NCBI GenBank assembly: GCA_016858145.1 | Contig: JAEHOE010000107.1 | Span: forward strand, 248,001-312,000 | Direction: 5' to 3' | DNA length: 64,000 nucleotides | Source: Edaphochlamys debaryana | Lineage: Eukaryota; Chlorophyta; Chlorophyceae; Chlamydomonadales | Part shown: one piece after another, positions 45,001-57,209 of the stretch | Layout: every line of letters starts with the position of its first letter | Position numbering within the stretch: the first letter of the stretch is position 1 | Position numbers and translations under genes: made by a program | The notes under the pieces: generated by a model | Told to the model about the DNA's origin: nothing | Seen by the model: the letters and a program-made list of their open reading frames with translations, nothing else | Database searches by the model: none

Positions 45001-48000
45001 ACGCGCGCGCGCAGAGGCGGAGGCGCGGGGCCGGGTGGAGGCGGAGGCGCGGGCGAGGATGGAGGCCGTAGCCCGGGCCAAGGCGGAGGCCGAGGCGCGC
45101 GTGAGGGCCGAGGCGGAGGCGCGGGCACGGGCTGAGGCGGAGGCCGCCGCCCGCGCCAAGGCGGAGGCGGACGCCAAGGCGCGCGCTGAGGCGTTTGCGG
45201 AGGCACGGCGCAAGCGGGAGGAGGAGGAGGAGCAGCGGCGGGAGGCGATGCTGCGGACGCAGCTGGGCAGGCGGCTGCGGCAGGCGGGCAGCTGGCAGGA
45301 GATCCGGGTGGGTCCGCGCCTGTGCCTTGGCACCTACTGCGAGAAGCGAGAAGAGCCGGCTGGGATTGCAGAATGATTGGGCCTCGCTGCCAGAAGGGAC
45401 TGACTCGCCGTCGAACGTTGCACACGGCTGTCGGACACGGTTGCCGCTCATTAACGTTCAAACCGACAACCGTCAACCGCCACGCAGGTGCTGCTTTTCA
45501 ACTACCAGGAGGCCGCTGACGTGGCGTGCGTGGAGGCGGCGGCGGCGCGGCTGTCGGAGCTGCTGCCGGCGGCCACGGCGCGGGGCCGCGGCCTGGGCCT
45601 GCGGGAGCGGTCCGAGCTGGGGGACCTCCTGGAGGGCCTGGGGCAGCTGGTGGCGGCGCGGCTGCCGGAGGCGACGGCGGCGCAGGCGGCTGGGTGAGTT
45701 GGCTGGCACTCGCGGGCAGCGGGCGCGGGCAGGCACTTTTACACCGAGCCCCTTCATGCGGGGAGCTTGGGTTTCAGGCCGGCAAGGGAGCTGCTCGCCC
45801 TAATGCCAACACCCTTCGGGCCCTCAAGCACCCGCACCTGCGGCCCCTTCCCTCCCTCCCGCCAGGCTGTTCGAGTCCGTGGTGCGGCTGCGGTACCTGG
45901 AGCAGGGGCTGCTGGTGGCGCTGCTGCGGCGCGTGCGGGACACGCTGCCGCAGGCGGGCGGGCGGCAGCTGGCCGGGGTGCTGGCGGCGCTGGCAGAGTG
46001 CGGCGTGCGGCCCAGCGGGTGGGTGCTGGGGTTGGATGCAGAGGAAGGGCGGAGGGGACGGAGGGAGTGGGGCGGGGTTTTGGCCAGGCGTCACTGAAGG
46101 TACTTGGCGACAGCGAGGCACCGTAACCAGTGTTGCCTGAACCTCCCGTTCTTGCCCCGCTTCAGGCCCTGGATGGAGACGTTCCTGGCCCGCTGCGAGG
46201 ACGCGCTGGAGGCCTTCGAGCCCCTGGAGCTGGCCAGCCTGGCGGTGAGTGGGCAGGCTGGACGGGGGCGATGGGGATCGTGGCGCGGGTGCTTACGCAG
46301 TTTTCGGGGTCAAAATGAGCCCGGGCTTGGTGTTGCGTATCGTGACACGGGCTGAACACCACTTCCGCCCCTCCGCAGGTGTCACTGGCACGGCTGGGCG
46401 CCCACCCGGGCCGCTCCTGGCTGGGATCCTACCTGGACGTGCTGCAGGTGGGGGCGCCTAGGGGAGGGGGCAACTGGTTGAAATGAACGAAGGTTGTCAG
46501 GTGGAAGAAGAAGCAACGTTTGCTGCCGAAGGATCTGATCGAGGACCTGGGGCCCAACAGCGTCGCGCGTGGGGTGTTGCGGCCAGAGCCTCTTCAAGGC
46601 TCGCTCAGGGTTCAGGCGCAGCCTCCGGGCGCCGTTGCACTGCTCTTTCCTCTCTCTGGTTTAGCCGGCTTGGGTGCAGCTCGCCCTGTCCTGACCTCGC
46701 GGTGGCCTTGGGTCCTCAGGAGCGCGAGGGCGAGCTGAGCCAGGCGGCTGTGTCGGAGGCGGTGCGGGCGGTGGCCTCCATGGACCGCTCCTTCCTGTCG
46801 GCCTGGCGCCAGGCGGCGGCGGTGCGGCAGCAGCAGCAGGCGCTGGCCAAGGCGGCGGCGGCGAGGGCGGCGCCGCAGGAGGCCGGCGTGGAGCAGGAGG
46901 AGGAGGAGGACAAGGTACGTGGGGATGGAGCAAGATCTGTATGGAACGAGGACGATAGCGGTTGGCATGACTGATAGGGTTGAGGGGCGACCACGAGGTC
47001 CTGAAATTAAAACCATCATGTCACGTGCCCCACAGGCCGACGCGCTGGCCTCCGTGGACCAGACCCTGTCTGAGGCGGACCCTGGGGTGGCCGATGCCGC
47101 GGCAGCGGTGGAGGCAGCCCTCCCGGCGATGCACCCCAAGCAGCGGGACATGGCCCCCGCCGCCGCCGCATCGTCCTCCTCCCGACCACAGCAGGCAGCG
47201 GCGCCGACGCCGCGGCAGCGGCAGGCCCCCGCCGCCGCTGCGCTGCAGTCGTACGAGCTGGACGTTGACGCGGAGGAGGAGGGCGCCGACGCCGACGCAA
47301 GCGCCGCTGGCGGTGACGGCGCGGCGGAGCGGCTCGGCGGGCGGCAGCTGCCGGGCAGCTACTCGGTGGACGGCTTCTACTCGCCGGCGGCGTACGACGA
47401 CGGCACCGACGCTACGGAGTCCGACATGGAGGAGGGCGAGATGGAGGAGGAGGACCCCCAGGCGCAGGCGGGGCCCAGCAAGGCCCAGCCTCAGCAGCAG
47501 GCAGCGGCCAAGCAGGAAGTGGCCAAGCAGGAAGCGGCCAAGGCGGGGCCCAAGCAGGAGGCGCAGGTAGCCAAGGCGGGGCCAAGGGGGGTTCCGGTGC
47601 TGGACGGCGACGGGATCGTGCTGGACGAGGCGGTGGCGGAGGCCCGGGCGGAGGCGGCGCACAAGCAGCCCAACGGCAAGCCGCCGCCGCAGCAGGGGCC
47701 GCAGGCGCCGGGGCAGCCCAAGGTGCAGGTCAAGGTGAACGCACCCCAGCCGCAGGCCCAAGCGCAAGCGCAGGCGCCGGCGGACGGGAAGGCGCACAAG
47801 GGGCAGCAGGCCAAGGCCGAGCCCCAGCCCAAGGCGCAGCAGCCGCAGCAGCAGCAGCAGCAAGCGCAGGCGCCACCGGAGCCACCCAAAGGCCCCCAGC
47901 CGGCGGGCAAGGGCCAGGGCCGCACCTGGCCGCCCCGGCCCGAGGAGCTGGCGCAGGCGAGGGGGCTGCGGTCACTGCTGCTGGAGCGGTACGAAGCGGT

Positions 48001-49266
48001 GCAGGTGCGTTCGTGAGGAGGGGCTGGGCCCGGGCAGGGGCTGCCACGGGCCAACCCCACAGTGCGGAAAGCCGTTGCCGGTCCGCTGCTTCTGTGCACG
48101 GGCGTCAGAGGCCTTGCGTCCACTGGTGCTACGGGGTGCTGCGTTTCACCCGTACTGCGTGCTGGTCTGGGCTGAGGTTTTCGGCACGGCACGCTAAGCT
48201 GGCCTGTTCTCCATGGCCGAGGGATGATCCCCAGGCCACGTCTGTGTCAAACATCAGGGACGACGCTCTGCCCTGGTTCCTGCCTCTCCGCAGGCGTACA
48301 AGGACGAGCTGGAGGCCAGGCAGCGGCGCACTGCGGCCGGCGTGCCCGAGCCCGTGACCGAGGAGGTGGCGGCGGCGGCGGCGCGGCTGACCGGGCTGCG
48401 CGACCAGCTCAGCCGCCTGCAGGCCGACTACGACAACGCCAAGTGGGTTGGGGGATGCAGGGCCGTGTGGACAGCAGTGTGGGACGTGACAGCCCGGGAT
48501 GTGTGCCAACATGGGTCGCGGCTGACTAGCAGACGCCGATGTGGGTTGGCGCATCAGGGCTAACAAGCGCAGACCGGTATTGTGGGTTGCATCCCTCCAG
48601 CACGCTGGGCGATGTGGGTCGGCACTAAAACCCTGGCCCTCCTTGGCCCGTCACCCGACCCACATCCCGCCCTAGCCCGCCACTTCCTTCCCCACCCATC
48701 CATACGTTCCGCCCGCCCCTTCCCTACGCGCACATGCTGCCCCGCCCTGTAACAGGCGCCGCGCCGAGCAGGAGCGTAAGCAGGCCACCGCCCGCGCCCG
48801 AGCGGACGTGCTAAAGCCGCTGCTGGGGCTGGCGGACAACTTTGAGCGTGCGGCGGCCGCCATCAAGCCGCAGACGGAGGGCGAGCGCGCGGTGCACGAG
48901 CGCTACCAGCAGTTCTACGGGGAGCTGCGGGACTGGCTCAAGTGGGTCGGGGCTGAGGCGGGAGGCGGACGGGTTTGGGCGTGCACTCGGCAGCGGTGGG
49001 GCCAGCTGTGAAGGCACGGGGGCGATGTGGGTCGGCACGGTGCTGCGCTGACGCTGCTTTCCCCTGCCCCCAACCCCTGCAGGCAGCAGGGCCTCGAGTC
49101 GGTGGGCGCCGAGGGCGAGCTGTTCGACCCCGAGCTCCACGAGGCGGTCATGCGGGAGGACCGCGACGACGTGCCCGACGGCACCGTGACGGCCGTGTTC
49201 CAGCGCGGCTACCGCCTGGGCGACCTGCTGGTGCGGCCCGCGCTGGTGCGCGTCGCGTCGAGCTAA
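42062..49266 (+). CDS. Helical-repeat protein fused to a C-terminal GrpE domain (5' end unresolved)
   Basis: Sixteen exons with matching phases: 42062-42220, 42461-42543, 42762-42930, 43094-43295, 43513-43660, 43870-44601, 44836-45307, 45488-45693, 45866-46018, 46166-46244, 46379-46447, 46720-46914, 47036-48004, 48294-48442, 48756-48941 and 49083-49266. That gives about 1384 residues plus an unresolved N-terminus. The first exon is Arg/Ala-rich and ends [13 protein letters not shown], typical of a plastid transit peptide. Next come helical repeats of OPR/FASTK-like appearance ([40 protein letters not shown]), a long Arg/Ala/Glu coiled coil and a Gln/Pro/Ala-rich acidic stretch. The last three exons are a full GrpE domain (coiled coil, [32 protein letters not shown]). 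GrpE is the nucleotide-exchange factor of DnaK/Hsp70, and OPR/FASTK-like proteins usually act on organelle RNA. The fusion is supported by phase but could be two genes. Confidence 0.65.
44930..45200 (+). repeat. Tandem Ala/Arg/Glu codon repeat in the GrpE-fusion gene
   Basis: Units of the type gcggaggcgcgggc(c) encode repeated [14 protein letters not shown] heptad/octad patterns for about 90 residues inside exon 7. The result is a very long charged single helix or coiled coil. Confidence 0.7.
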
Positions 49267-49814
49267 GTCACGGCAGCAGCGGCTAGGGCCGGGGAGGGAG
49301 CGAGGAGGGAAGAGCAGCGGGCTGTTGCGCAGGAGCGGGAGCGGGGGCAGGAGCGAGGAGAGGGTTGGCTCGAGGACGGGAATGCGGGCTGGGTTGACAT
49401 TGTTGCAACGTTGAGCGTGGGAATGCGGTTGAGGGGCGTGCTGGAGCGTTGCGTTGCTGTTGCGCGCCGAGCAGGCGCGAGGGGCGTCTGCGAACCCGAC
49501 CGCCATGCGGACGATTGGGACGAGCCTGGATCCCGCCGTATACGGGGGAAGGAGACTCGGGCTGTAAAAGCCAGCCCTCGCTGCCCCCAGCATTCCAGTC
49601 GACGTGATCCGTGAGCCTATTTCCTTATTTAGGCAAACCGTGCTGCCGGCAGCGCCCTCAGCTTATCCACCCCGCGCCGAGAGGTCGGGGCGTTTCTCCC
49701 GCGTGCTCGCCGACGCTTTCCGCAACTCTGGCGCTCCAGCCGAGCGCGCTTCACCACCCAGCGGCAACCGCAGCGCCTGACGTAGCAGCTTCCCGCAGCA
49801 GGCGGCGCAGCAAA
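49267..49814. other. Intergenic region before the expansin gene
   Basis: 3' untranslated region of the GrpE-fusion gene, then the promoter and 5' leader of the expansin gene. No separate gene seen. Confidence 0.4.
49563..49567 (+). terminator. Candidate poly(A) signal TGTAA of the GrpE-fusion gene
   Basis: TGTAA 296 nt after the stop codon, within the 549-bp gap before the expansin gene. Weak evidence on its own. Confidence 0.35.
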
Positions 49815-52572
49815 ATGGCCGGAGCTCCCCTTTGCGCCCGCGCGGTCGCGCTGACCGCGCTGCTGGCTCTGGCGCTCGCGCCCTCCTCCCTGGCGCTCAT
49901 CAAGACGCCGCGAGCACTTGGAGACTGGATGAACGGGAGCTCGCTCTTCTGGGGCGGCCCGCAAGACGGCCAGGACGACCCCTTCAACATGCGCCTGCCG
50001 GCGGGAGGTGAGCGAGCTGTTGCGGCGCGTTCCGCGCGCCCGTCGCTGCGCCAGCGCTGCTGTGCGTTCGCCTTGCGTTATGCGGCACTCCGGGTGCCGC
50101 TTGAGCCATTCCCCCCGTCGGCTTCCCCCGTCCTGGCTTCGGCTCCGGCGATGCACGCCTGACATTTCCCTCTCCTCATCCCTCTTCACCCCGCCTGCCC
50201 CCGCAGCCTGCGGCTACGGCGAGATGGACAGCAAGATGTGGCCCTTCTACTATGTGGCCGCCGTCTCGCCCAACTCGCCGCTCGTGGAGAGCCGCCCCCA
50301 GGTGCGCCCCCTTGCCAAATGAGCCTGTCCGCCGCACAGCGAGGGTGCTGTTCAGCATGGCAGCGCGTTGTCGTGGGAATGCGAGTCACGGGAGTCGGGA
50401 ATGTGCAATGAGCCAGCACCTTCGCCTTGCCGCCCATACACCTTGTACTCACTGGGCTTGCCTTCGCCCCCTCTCCCACCTCCACCAGGCTGCCTGCGGC
50501 ACCTGCCTCGAGGTCGAGTGCCAGGACCCTGACAACACCGTGAGTGCATGCATCGGGGGAGGCGAATACCATTGCACTTGGGGGAATGGGGTTGAGCGCC
50601 ATGTGGGTCGGCCCTTGTGGCGACGGGCTGGTCCCCACCTCAGGCGGGATTGTTTTGTAGTCCGACCCACATGGCCAGGAGGCCCGTGCTCCGCTGCCCC
50701 ACCCTTCTTGACACCATTTTAACCCTTACCCGCCCCTTCCCCCTCGCCCTCCTCGCCACCCCCAGGCCTGCTCCAGCGCCCGCAGCATCACGGTGCAGGT
50801 CACCGACGAGTGCCCCCAGTGCGCCGCCAACCAGATCAACCTCCACGCCTTCGCCTTTGAGCGCATCGGCCGCCTCAAGCTCGGCTCCGCCCCCATCCGC
50901 TATCGCCAGGTGGGGCCGCCAGTCCGTTGCACCGCGGAGAGCAGCAAGGGAGGGAGGCGTGGCTTGATCAGGGAAGGGGGAGCCTCAGACTCCCGTGCTT
51001 CTTAGCTGGGGATGGAACACTCCGAGCCGGGCCGGCATTGGGATGGCAATCGGGAATTCGGGATGTGCACCAGCAGAGGAGGGCTCTAGAATCCCACCCT
51101 GTTCAGCCGGGGATGGAGAGGTGGTCTCTACCCTCTATGACTGGCGCCCGTGCTCTCAACCCGCCTTCCGCAGGTCGAGTGCTCACCCGTGGACAACATC
51201 ACGGTGCGCGTGGACGGCTTCCGCGTGAGCCAGGGCGGCTGGCTGCGCATCGCGCTCAAGTCCGTGGCGGGAGACGGCGGCGTGACGCGCGTGGAGCTGG
51301 CCCGCTCCATGGTAAGCCGGGCCTGAAGGGGAGGGGCTTGGGAGTGGGCTTGCAGAGAAAGCTGGGGGGATTAAGGCTTTGTGGAGCGGGTCTCCCATGC
51401 ACTGGAGACTTGCGCTGCTGCTTCTCTTCCCAGATCTTCATTCGGCCCGTGCCCCTGACATTGTATGTGATGGCTTTCCCCGCAGGATGGTGCCGTGGGC
51501 AGCAACTCGACCCACACGTCCACCGCCGACGCCCCCTCGATGCTCACCGTCAACGCCAACGCCTCCAGCGCCAAGCCAGCCCCCGCCAAGCCTGGCGCGG
51601 CCGCTACCGCCACCCCTGCCGCTGCCGCCGCCGCCGCTACGCCTGCCGCCGCCGCTGCTGTCCCTGCCGCCGCCGCGAACGCTGACCCCACCGCCGCCGT
51701 CATGCCCGATGCTGCTGCCACCGCTGCCGACAACGCCACGCTCGCCAAGCAGCAAAACTGGCGACTGATGGACAACACCTACGGCGCCGAGTGGGAGGTG
51801 AGCGGGCTACGGTCCGCATGTTACAAAGCCGGGCTTGTTTGTACCTCTCCCACTCCAGGAATGGCGGGGCACGCCGCTCGTTCAGTCACCGGTCGTCGTC
51901 TCGGCCGGTCTTCTGGTGATATGCTCCCTGATGTGTGCCTTCCGCCTCCCCCCACCCTCTCCACAGATGAGCGCGCTGCCCGCCCCGCCGTACGACCTTC
52001 GCATCACCGACGTCTTCGGCCGCCAGGTGCTGCTCACCCGCGTCATCACCCGCGCCGGCGCCCTGGGCGAGGTGAGACGGAGGAGCAGGGCTCGTGTTAA
52101 CGGCTCTAGATTGCTAGGGTAGAGAGCGCCTGGAAGGGAAGGATGTAACCCAAGGGCTCGAGTTGAGGGTGCATGTCTGCGCACGGTGTGCCCCACCGGA
52201 CTCGCCGTCACCACCGTTCGGGTGTTCTGACTGCCAACTGGTCCGCCCTTGCACACACCCCTTGCCACGCAGATGCCCAGCCAGGGCCAGTTCGCCGCTC
52301 TGGACAACGCCACGATCGCTGTGTACGAGAAGGTCATGGCCGAGTCCGAGGCGGCGCCCGTCAAGTCCGCCGCCGCCGCCAAGCAGGTCGCCGCCGCCAC
52401 CCCTGCCGCCAAGCCCGCCACCGTCCCTGCCGTTGAGGCCGCAAAGGCCCAGCGCCGCCGGCTGCTGCAGAAGACCAAGGTGGTCTCCGCGCGCAAGCTG
52501 CGCCAGGAGGAGCAGGCAGCGACCGGCGGCCAGGCAAAGTCTCGCGGCAACCGAGCTGGTCCCATGCCCTGA
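49815..52572 (+). CDS. Secreted expansin-like cell-wall protein
   Basis: Eight exons: 49815-50007, 50207-50301, 50489-50539, 50766-50910, 51174-51311, 51486-51797, 51967-52071 and 52273-52572; all borders are GT..AG and all phases agree. Residues 1 to about 28 form a signal peptide (MAGAPLCARAVALTALLALA). The double-psi beta-barrel domain shows ACGYGEMD, ACGTCLEVECQDPD, VTDECPQCAANQINL and an Expansin-type LRIALKSVAGDGGVTRVELARS. The second (CBM63-like) domain follows as MDNTYGAEWE and YDLRITDVFGRQVL. Between the two halves lies an Ala/Pro/Thr-rich stretch of about 70 residues encoded by exon 6, and a basic Ala/Lys-rich tail follows the second domain. Expansins loosen polysaccharide networks without hydrolysis, acting outside the cell. 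Whether this one binds cellulose or another algal wall polymer cannot be read from the sequence. Confidence 0.82.
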
Positions 52573-53280
52573 GCGTCGCTTATCGGCCCTCAGTTGTAGT
52601 GCCTGCTGCCTGCATGCTCACTATGTAGAAGAGTTTCCAGTCCTTAGAGCGTATGCTGTACTGCTGTACTGTAGCATTTCATTGCTCTTCTGCGCTTGCT
52701 CAAGACGAGTTGCGCTCCTGGAGTAGGTGTTGTGGATGGGTTGGCAGCGGCGGACCATACTCCCATCCAAATAAGCCTTGTGGCGGAGAGACGGAGGACT
52801 ACTTAGGGCAGTCTTCGGCGCCTAGAACAGTAGAGGTGTGCAGGGCACAGGCAGGCAGGGGACCACTCGGTGAATAAGATGGCAGCTTCATTACGGCGTA
52901 CTGTAGTACATCACATGGCTATGTCATGTCTAATTGCCAGTCATCAGGCTGTAACGTCGAGGCATACTTCCGATGCTTGCCAAGAGCATTATCTATCCAG
53001 CAAGCTCAGCTACACAGCCCGGGCCAGAGGCCCTGCCGCTCGTCAACCTGTCCACAGCAGTTCCTCGTTTAGGAGCTGAAGTGTTACAAGTGCACCGGCA
53101 GGCCAGGCAGAAGTGCGCACGGCACCCTGACCCTGACCCGCCTAGGACCCGGACGGCGCGGACCCTCAGCACAGGCGCCCATGCGGGCTGCAAAACCCAC
53201 CCAACACAGCGGCAGACGTCACCACCAGGCGGGGTGCCTGCGCCGGAGCACAGGACTTGCGGTCTGAGAAGTCTCTAGCG
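52573..53280. other. Gene-free region between the expansin gene and the LINE
   Basis: About 700 bp of 3' untranslated and intergenic sequence. The 3' boundary of the LINE (minus strand) is somewhere around 53100-53515; I found no clear poly(A) tail or target-site duplication. Confidence 0.35.
52950..52954 (+). terminator. Candidate poly(A) signal TGTAA of the expansin gene
   Basis: TGTAA 378 nt after the stop. Possible chlorophycean-type poly(A) signal; weak evidence. Confidence 0.3.
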
Positions 53281-56200
53281 GCCTACAAGCCGCGCCAACA
53301 ACAACAGAGCAGAGGGGCAGCGCCCAGAACCGCAGAAAGCACAGTGGCGGCGACACCCCACAACACGCCCGGTCGCCACCACGGCAGCACGCAGCCAACG
53401 GAGGCTACAGAAAGGAGCAGCGCCCCAAGCCACCCAGGCCACGCAACGAGCACCAAGCCACAGGAGACGAGAAAGGCGACACAGCAAAGGCCCACACGGG
53501 GCACGACGAAAAGCTCACGGGGAGCCGGGAGGCGAGGCCACACGGGGCGGGCCAAGGAACACAATGCCACCAGCGGGGCTCGCGGACAGAAAGCAGCAGT
53601 GGTCAGAGGGCACTCGGCCCCAGCCACGAGGGGGCTCGGGAAGCAGGGAGAAGGACCGAAGCCGAGCCCAGAAGTCAGCAACCACGCTAACACCCACACG
53701 CAGCAGCACAGCCCGCCCCACCCGTGAGTCCTCTCGAGCGCTATACAGGGCCTGACGCCCGTGCTCCATGGCCGCAACGGCAGCCAGACATACGACGTCC
53801 CACACCCGCGGGTGCACGCCGGTGCCAGGGGGCACCAAGGCCAGCCACAAGTGGCGGGGGTCCAGGTTGGCGTGCAGAAGCTCCTCGATCTCCGACACCA
53901 GGGCCGCCGCCACGGGGCAGGACCAGAAGTGGTGGCGGCGGGGGCCAGCAGGCAGGAGGGGGGCCCCGCAGGGGCACACGGGCCGCGGAGCGCCGCGCGC
54001 CGCAGAGGCGCAATGCATGCCGAAGCCGGCGAAGCCGTTCACCGCCAGCCGCCAGAAGGGCTCTTTATGCCGGGCCTCCCAGCGGAGGCGCCACAGCCGG
54101 CGGAGGGCAGAGCGCAGGGACGCCAAGGCATCAGCGGAGGCCGGCGCAGGCGCCAGGGCTTCGGCCAGGAAGGCGCGATGGCGCTGGGCCAGGGCTTCCC
54201 GGGCAGGCCCGAGCTGCAGCCACGTGGCGACGCGCACCGTGAGCGAGGGGAGCGGCACAGGCCGGCTGCCCACGCGCCAGCCCACAGCACGAGCAAGGAG
54301 GCCCCAGGCGACAGGAGCGGGGGGGGCAGCGGCAGGGCCACCAAAAGCCGCCAGCGCGGCCTGGGCGGCCGCCAGCCAGCCGTCAGGGAGACGGCTGACC
54401 AGCTCCACCAGGCGGCGCGCAGCCACGGCACCGTTGTCAAGCCCAGGGGGCAGCGCCTCGCCAGCCGCGACGCCAAGCAGCGGCCGGGCGACGCGTCGCC
54501 GCCACAGGATGGTGAACTTGCGCTGAAGGCGGGGCGAGGGGGAGGCGCCAGCAGGGAGGGCGTCGAGGGCGGCGCGGATGGAGGAGGCGGCGCCAAAGCA
54601 CCGCACCGCGGCACCGACGGTGGCCAGGGCGGGGTGGGCAGCGAGCTCGGGGAAGTCAGCCTCCAGGCCGCCGCCGCCGCCGCCAGAGGCGGGGAGGGCA
54701 GGGTGGCCCCAGAGGGGGGCATGGACTACCCAGGGCCCAGGGGTGAGGGCGGAGGGGTCGATGACGACGAGGGGGGGCAAGAAGCCGAGAGCTCCCACGA
54801 GGCAGGTCAGGGCCGGGCAGGAGGCGGGCAGGGCGCGCCCGAGCAGCGCAGGGGGCGCAGGGTCCCCAGGTCGGGGCGGGACCGCCAGGCAGAGAGGGTG
54901 GGCGGCCGGGTGGAGGAGGCGGAGAAGGATGCAGGCCAGAGAGGACCAAGTGGGCTTGAAGCCGGGCAGGTCGGGGCAGGACCCGACAATGCACCGGACG
55001 GCGAGGACGGCATGGCGGGCCCGCACTTGCTCCACGAAGGGCAGGAGGCCGAAGCCCCCGTCTGAAGGATGCACAGGCAGGCAGTCGTACGGCAAGCCGG
55101 GGAGCCGCCGCGGCCCGGAGCCCCCAGCGGGCTGACGGCGGTCAACCAGGGCGCAGAGGGAGGCCAGGAAGGGGTCCAGGCGGCTGGGAGGCGGAAGGCC
55201 AGAGAACTCCACGGCATAGAAGACCCGGGAGGAGCCGTAGGCGGAGCAGACAGAGGCGCGGCCAAAGGCCGAGAGGGGGAGGGAGGCGACTTGGCGGAGG
55301 ACAGCGGCGGCGGGGTCCAGGGAGACGAGGGAGGGGGGGGCAGCGGCCGGGAGGTCGAAGAAGCGGACCCCCAGGGTCTTGGCACAGGCAACAACACGGA
55401 GTGCAGAGACGATGGAGCCAGGGGCAGGGGCCGCGGGGGCCGGCGGCGGAGCGCGGCGGCCTCGGCGGGGGCCCGGCGCAGGCGCACCAACCCGCAGCAG
55501 CTCCACCTTGGCGGGGTTGAGGCGCTGCCCGGAGGCAGCACGGAAGGTGTCCATGGCGGCGAGGAAGGGCGGGACATCGGCAGCGCTGTTGAGCAGGGCG
55601 TTGGCATCATCAGCATACTGAGAGGCCGCCAGTCGGGCGCTTGCCAGGTCAATGCCGAACCCCGAGTGGTCGAGCCAGCAGAAGAGGGCGGGCGTAGGCA
55701 GGGGCCAGGTAGAGGAGGGGGGCGAGGGGGCAGCCTTGCTTCACGCCTGACAGGATGGGGACCCAGCGGGAGAGGGTGCCGTTGACAACGGCAGCAGCCC
55801 GCGTGCCCGAGTGCAGGAGGCGGACCCAGGCGAGGAAGCCAGGGCCCACGCCAAGCGCCTCCAGGCACGCAAACATGAAGGAGCGGTCAAGCGTGTCATA
55901 AGCTTTGTGGAGGTCGCAGGAGCTGCAGAAGCAGCACGTTGTCGGCAATGCGGCGGCGGAGGAGGAACTAAGGCGGTCTGGGCAGGGGGGATGACTCCGC
56001 CCAGGATGGGCAGGAACCGCCGAACCAGCACACGTGCAAGCGTGCGGTAGTCGGTGTTGAGGAGGGTGATGGGGCGGTAGTTGGCAGGGTCGACCGGCTC
56101 GCCAGGCTTGGGGAGGGAGCGGAGGACACCATCCAGGAGGCCCGCTGGGCACTGGCCGCAGGCCCGGGCAGCAGTAGACACGCGGGCCAGGAGGGGAGCC

Positions 56201-57209
56201 AGGCGGGAGGCGAGGTCTTGGTACAGCTCGGTGGGGATGCCGTCGTAGCCAGGGGCCTTCCCAGGGGGGGAGGCAGCGAGGACCGAGGATACCTCAGCGG
56301 GGGCCACAGTCGCAGCGCCCAGCAAGCCCTGAGAGGCCTCCGGGCAGGTGCGGCCGAGAGTGCGCAGAGCGTCCAGGACACGATGGCGGGCGGGCTCATC
56401 GGAGGCCGCAGCGGTGCAGACACGCTGCCAGAAGGAGGCGACGGTGTTGGCCAAGTCACGGGGGGCGGTGGCGATACTGCCGTCCAGCCGGCGGAGGGCT
56501 GTGATGGGCTGAGCGGGAGACGGGGGCTTCAGCAGCGAGGTGACGGTGGGGCAAGGCCGCTCCCCGGCCCGGAGCCAGGTGGCGCGAACCTGCCGGGCCA
56601 GAGGCTGCGCGGCAGCAATGGCGGCCTCGGCGGCACGGCAGCGGGCGGCCACGGCGTGCGCAGCTACCCCAGGTTCACCGCGCTCGACCGCTGCCAGGGC
56701 CGTATCAGCGGCCGCTACAGCAACAGTCTCGGCGGCGGCAAGGGCCAGGTGCCGCCGCCGGGCCTCACGGTTAAGGCCAGCAGCGGTATGTGCCAAGGCC
56801 CGCCGGAAGCGGGGCCACCAGCGCACCAGCGCAAGAGGGTCGTCAGGCGCCGTCGAGGCCGCACCTTGAACCCAGACGTCAAGCAGGGAGTGCACGTCGT
56901 CAAAGTCAGCAAACGTGGTGCGGAGGCGGCGGAGGCCGCGGGCCGGGGGCCGGGCAGAGGCGGTGGGGAGGAGGGAGGTGACGACGGCGCGGTGGTCGGA
57001 GGGGGCCCCGCCAACGTGGTCCGCACTGGCAAGGTGGGGCGCCAGGCTGGAGGAGAAGAGGGCACGGTCGACACGAGAGGCGCCCGTGGGGTGGAAGAAC
57101 GTGAAGGAGCGGTTGGAGGGGTGGAGGCGGCGATAGGAATCAACCAGGCCGGGGCAGGCGGTGTTGAAGAGAGATGCAGTGGTGGGCTCTCCGGGCTCCG
57201 GGCTCCTCG
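53280..57209 (-). mobile_element. 5'-truncated, inactive L1-type LINE retrotransposon
   Basis: Read on the minus strand, it contains in order the C-terminal part of an APE-type endonuclease, a reverse transcriptase and a C-terminal Cys/His motif, followed by about 230 bp of possible 3' untranslated sequence. Similarity starts abruptly just after an in-frame stop near 57212, as expected for 5' truncation during target-primed insertion. Wording such as GKAPGYDGIPTELYQ and NYRPITLLNTDYRTLARVL suggests the L1 clade. No long terminal repeats are seen. Limits are approximate. Confidence 0.75.
53515..57209 (-). pseudogene. LINE ORF2 remnant: endonuclease, reverse transcriptase
   Basis: Endonuclease C-terminus at about 57200-57000 (LVDSYRRLHPSNRSF, ASRVDRALFS, SDHRAVV). 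Reverse transcriptase at about 56550-55540: GKAPGYDGIPTELY, NYRPITLLNTDYRTLARV, DLHKAYDTLDRSFMF, ILSGVKQGCPLAPLLY and the catalytic YADD at 55607-55618. The C-terminal region has CPCG..HHFWSC at about 53970-53910 and the stop at 53515. At least three frame breaks interrupt it: near 55957-55975, 55914-55922 and 55692. Between the first two, the frame encoding RRIADNVLLLQLL is short and out of phase with both sides. The element cannot make full-length protein. Confidence 0.75.
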
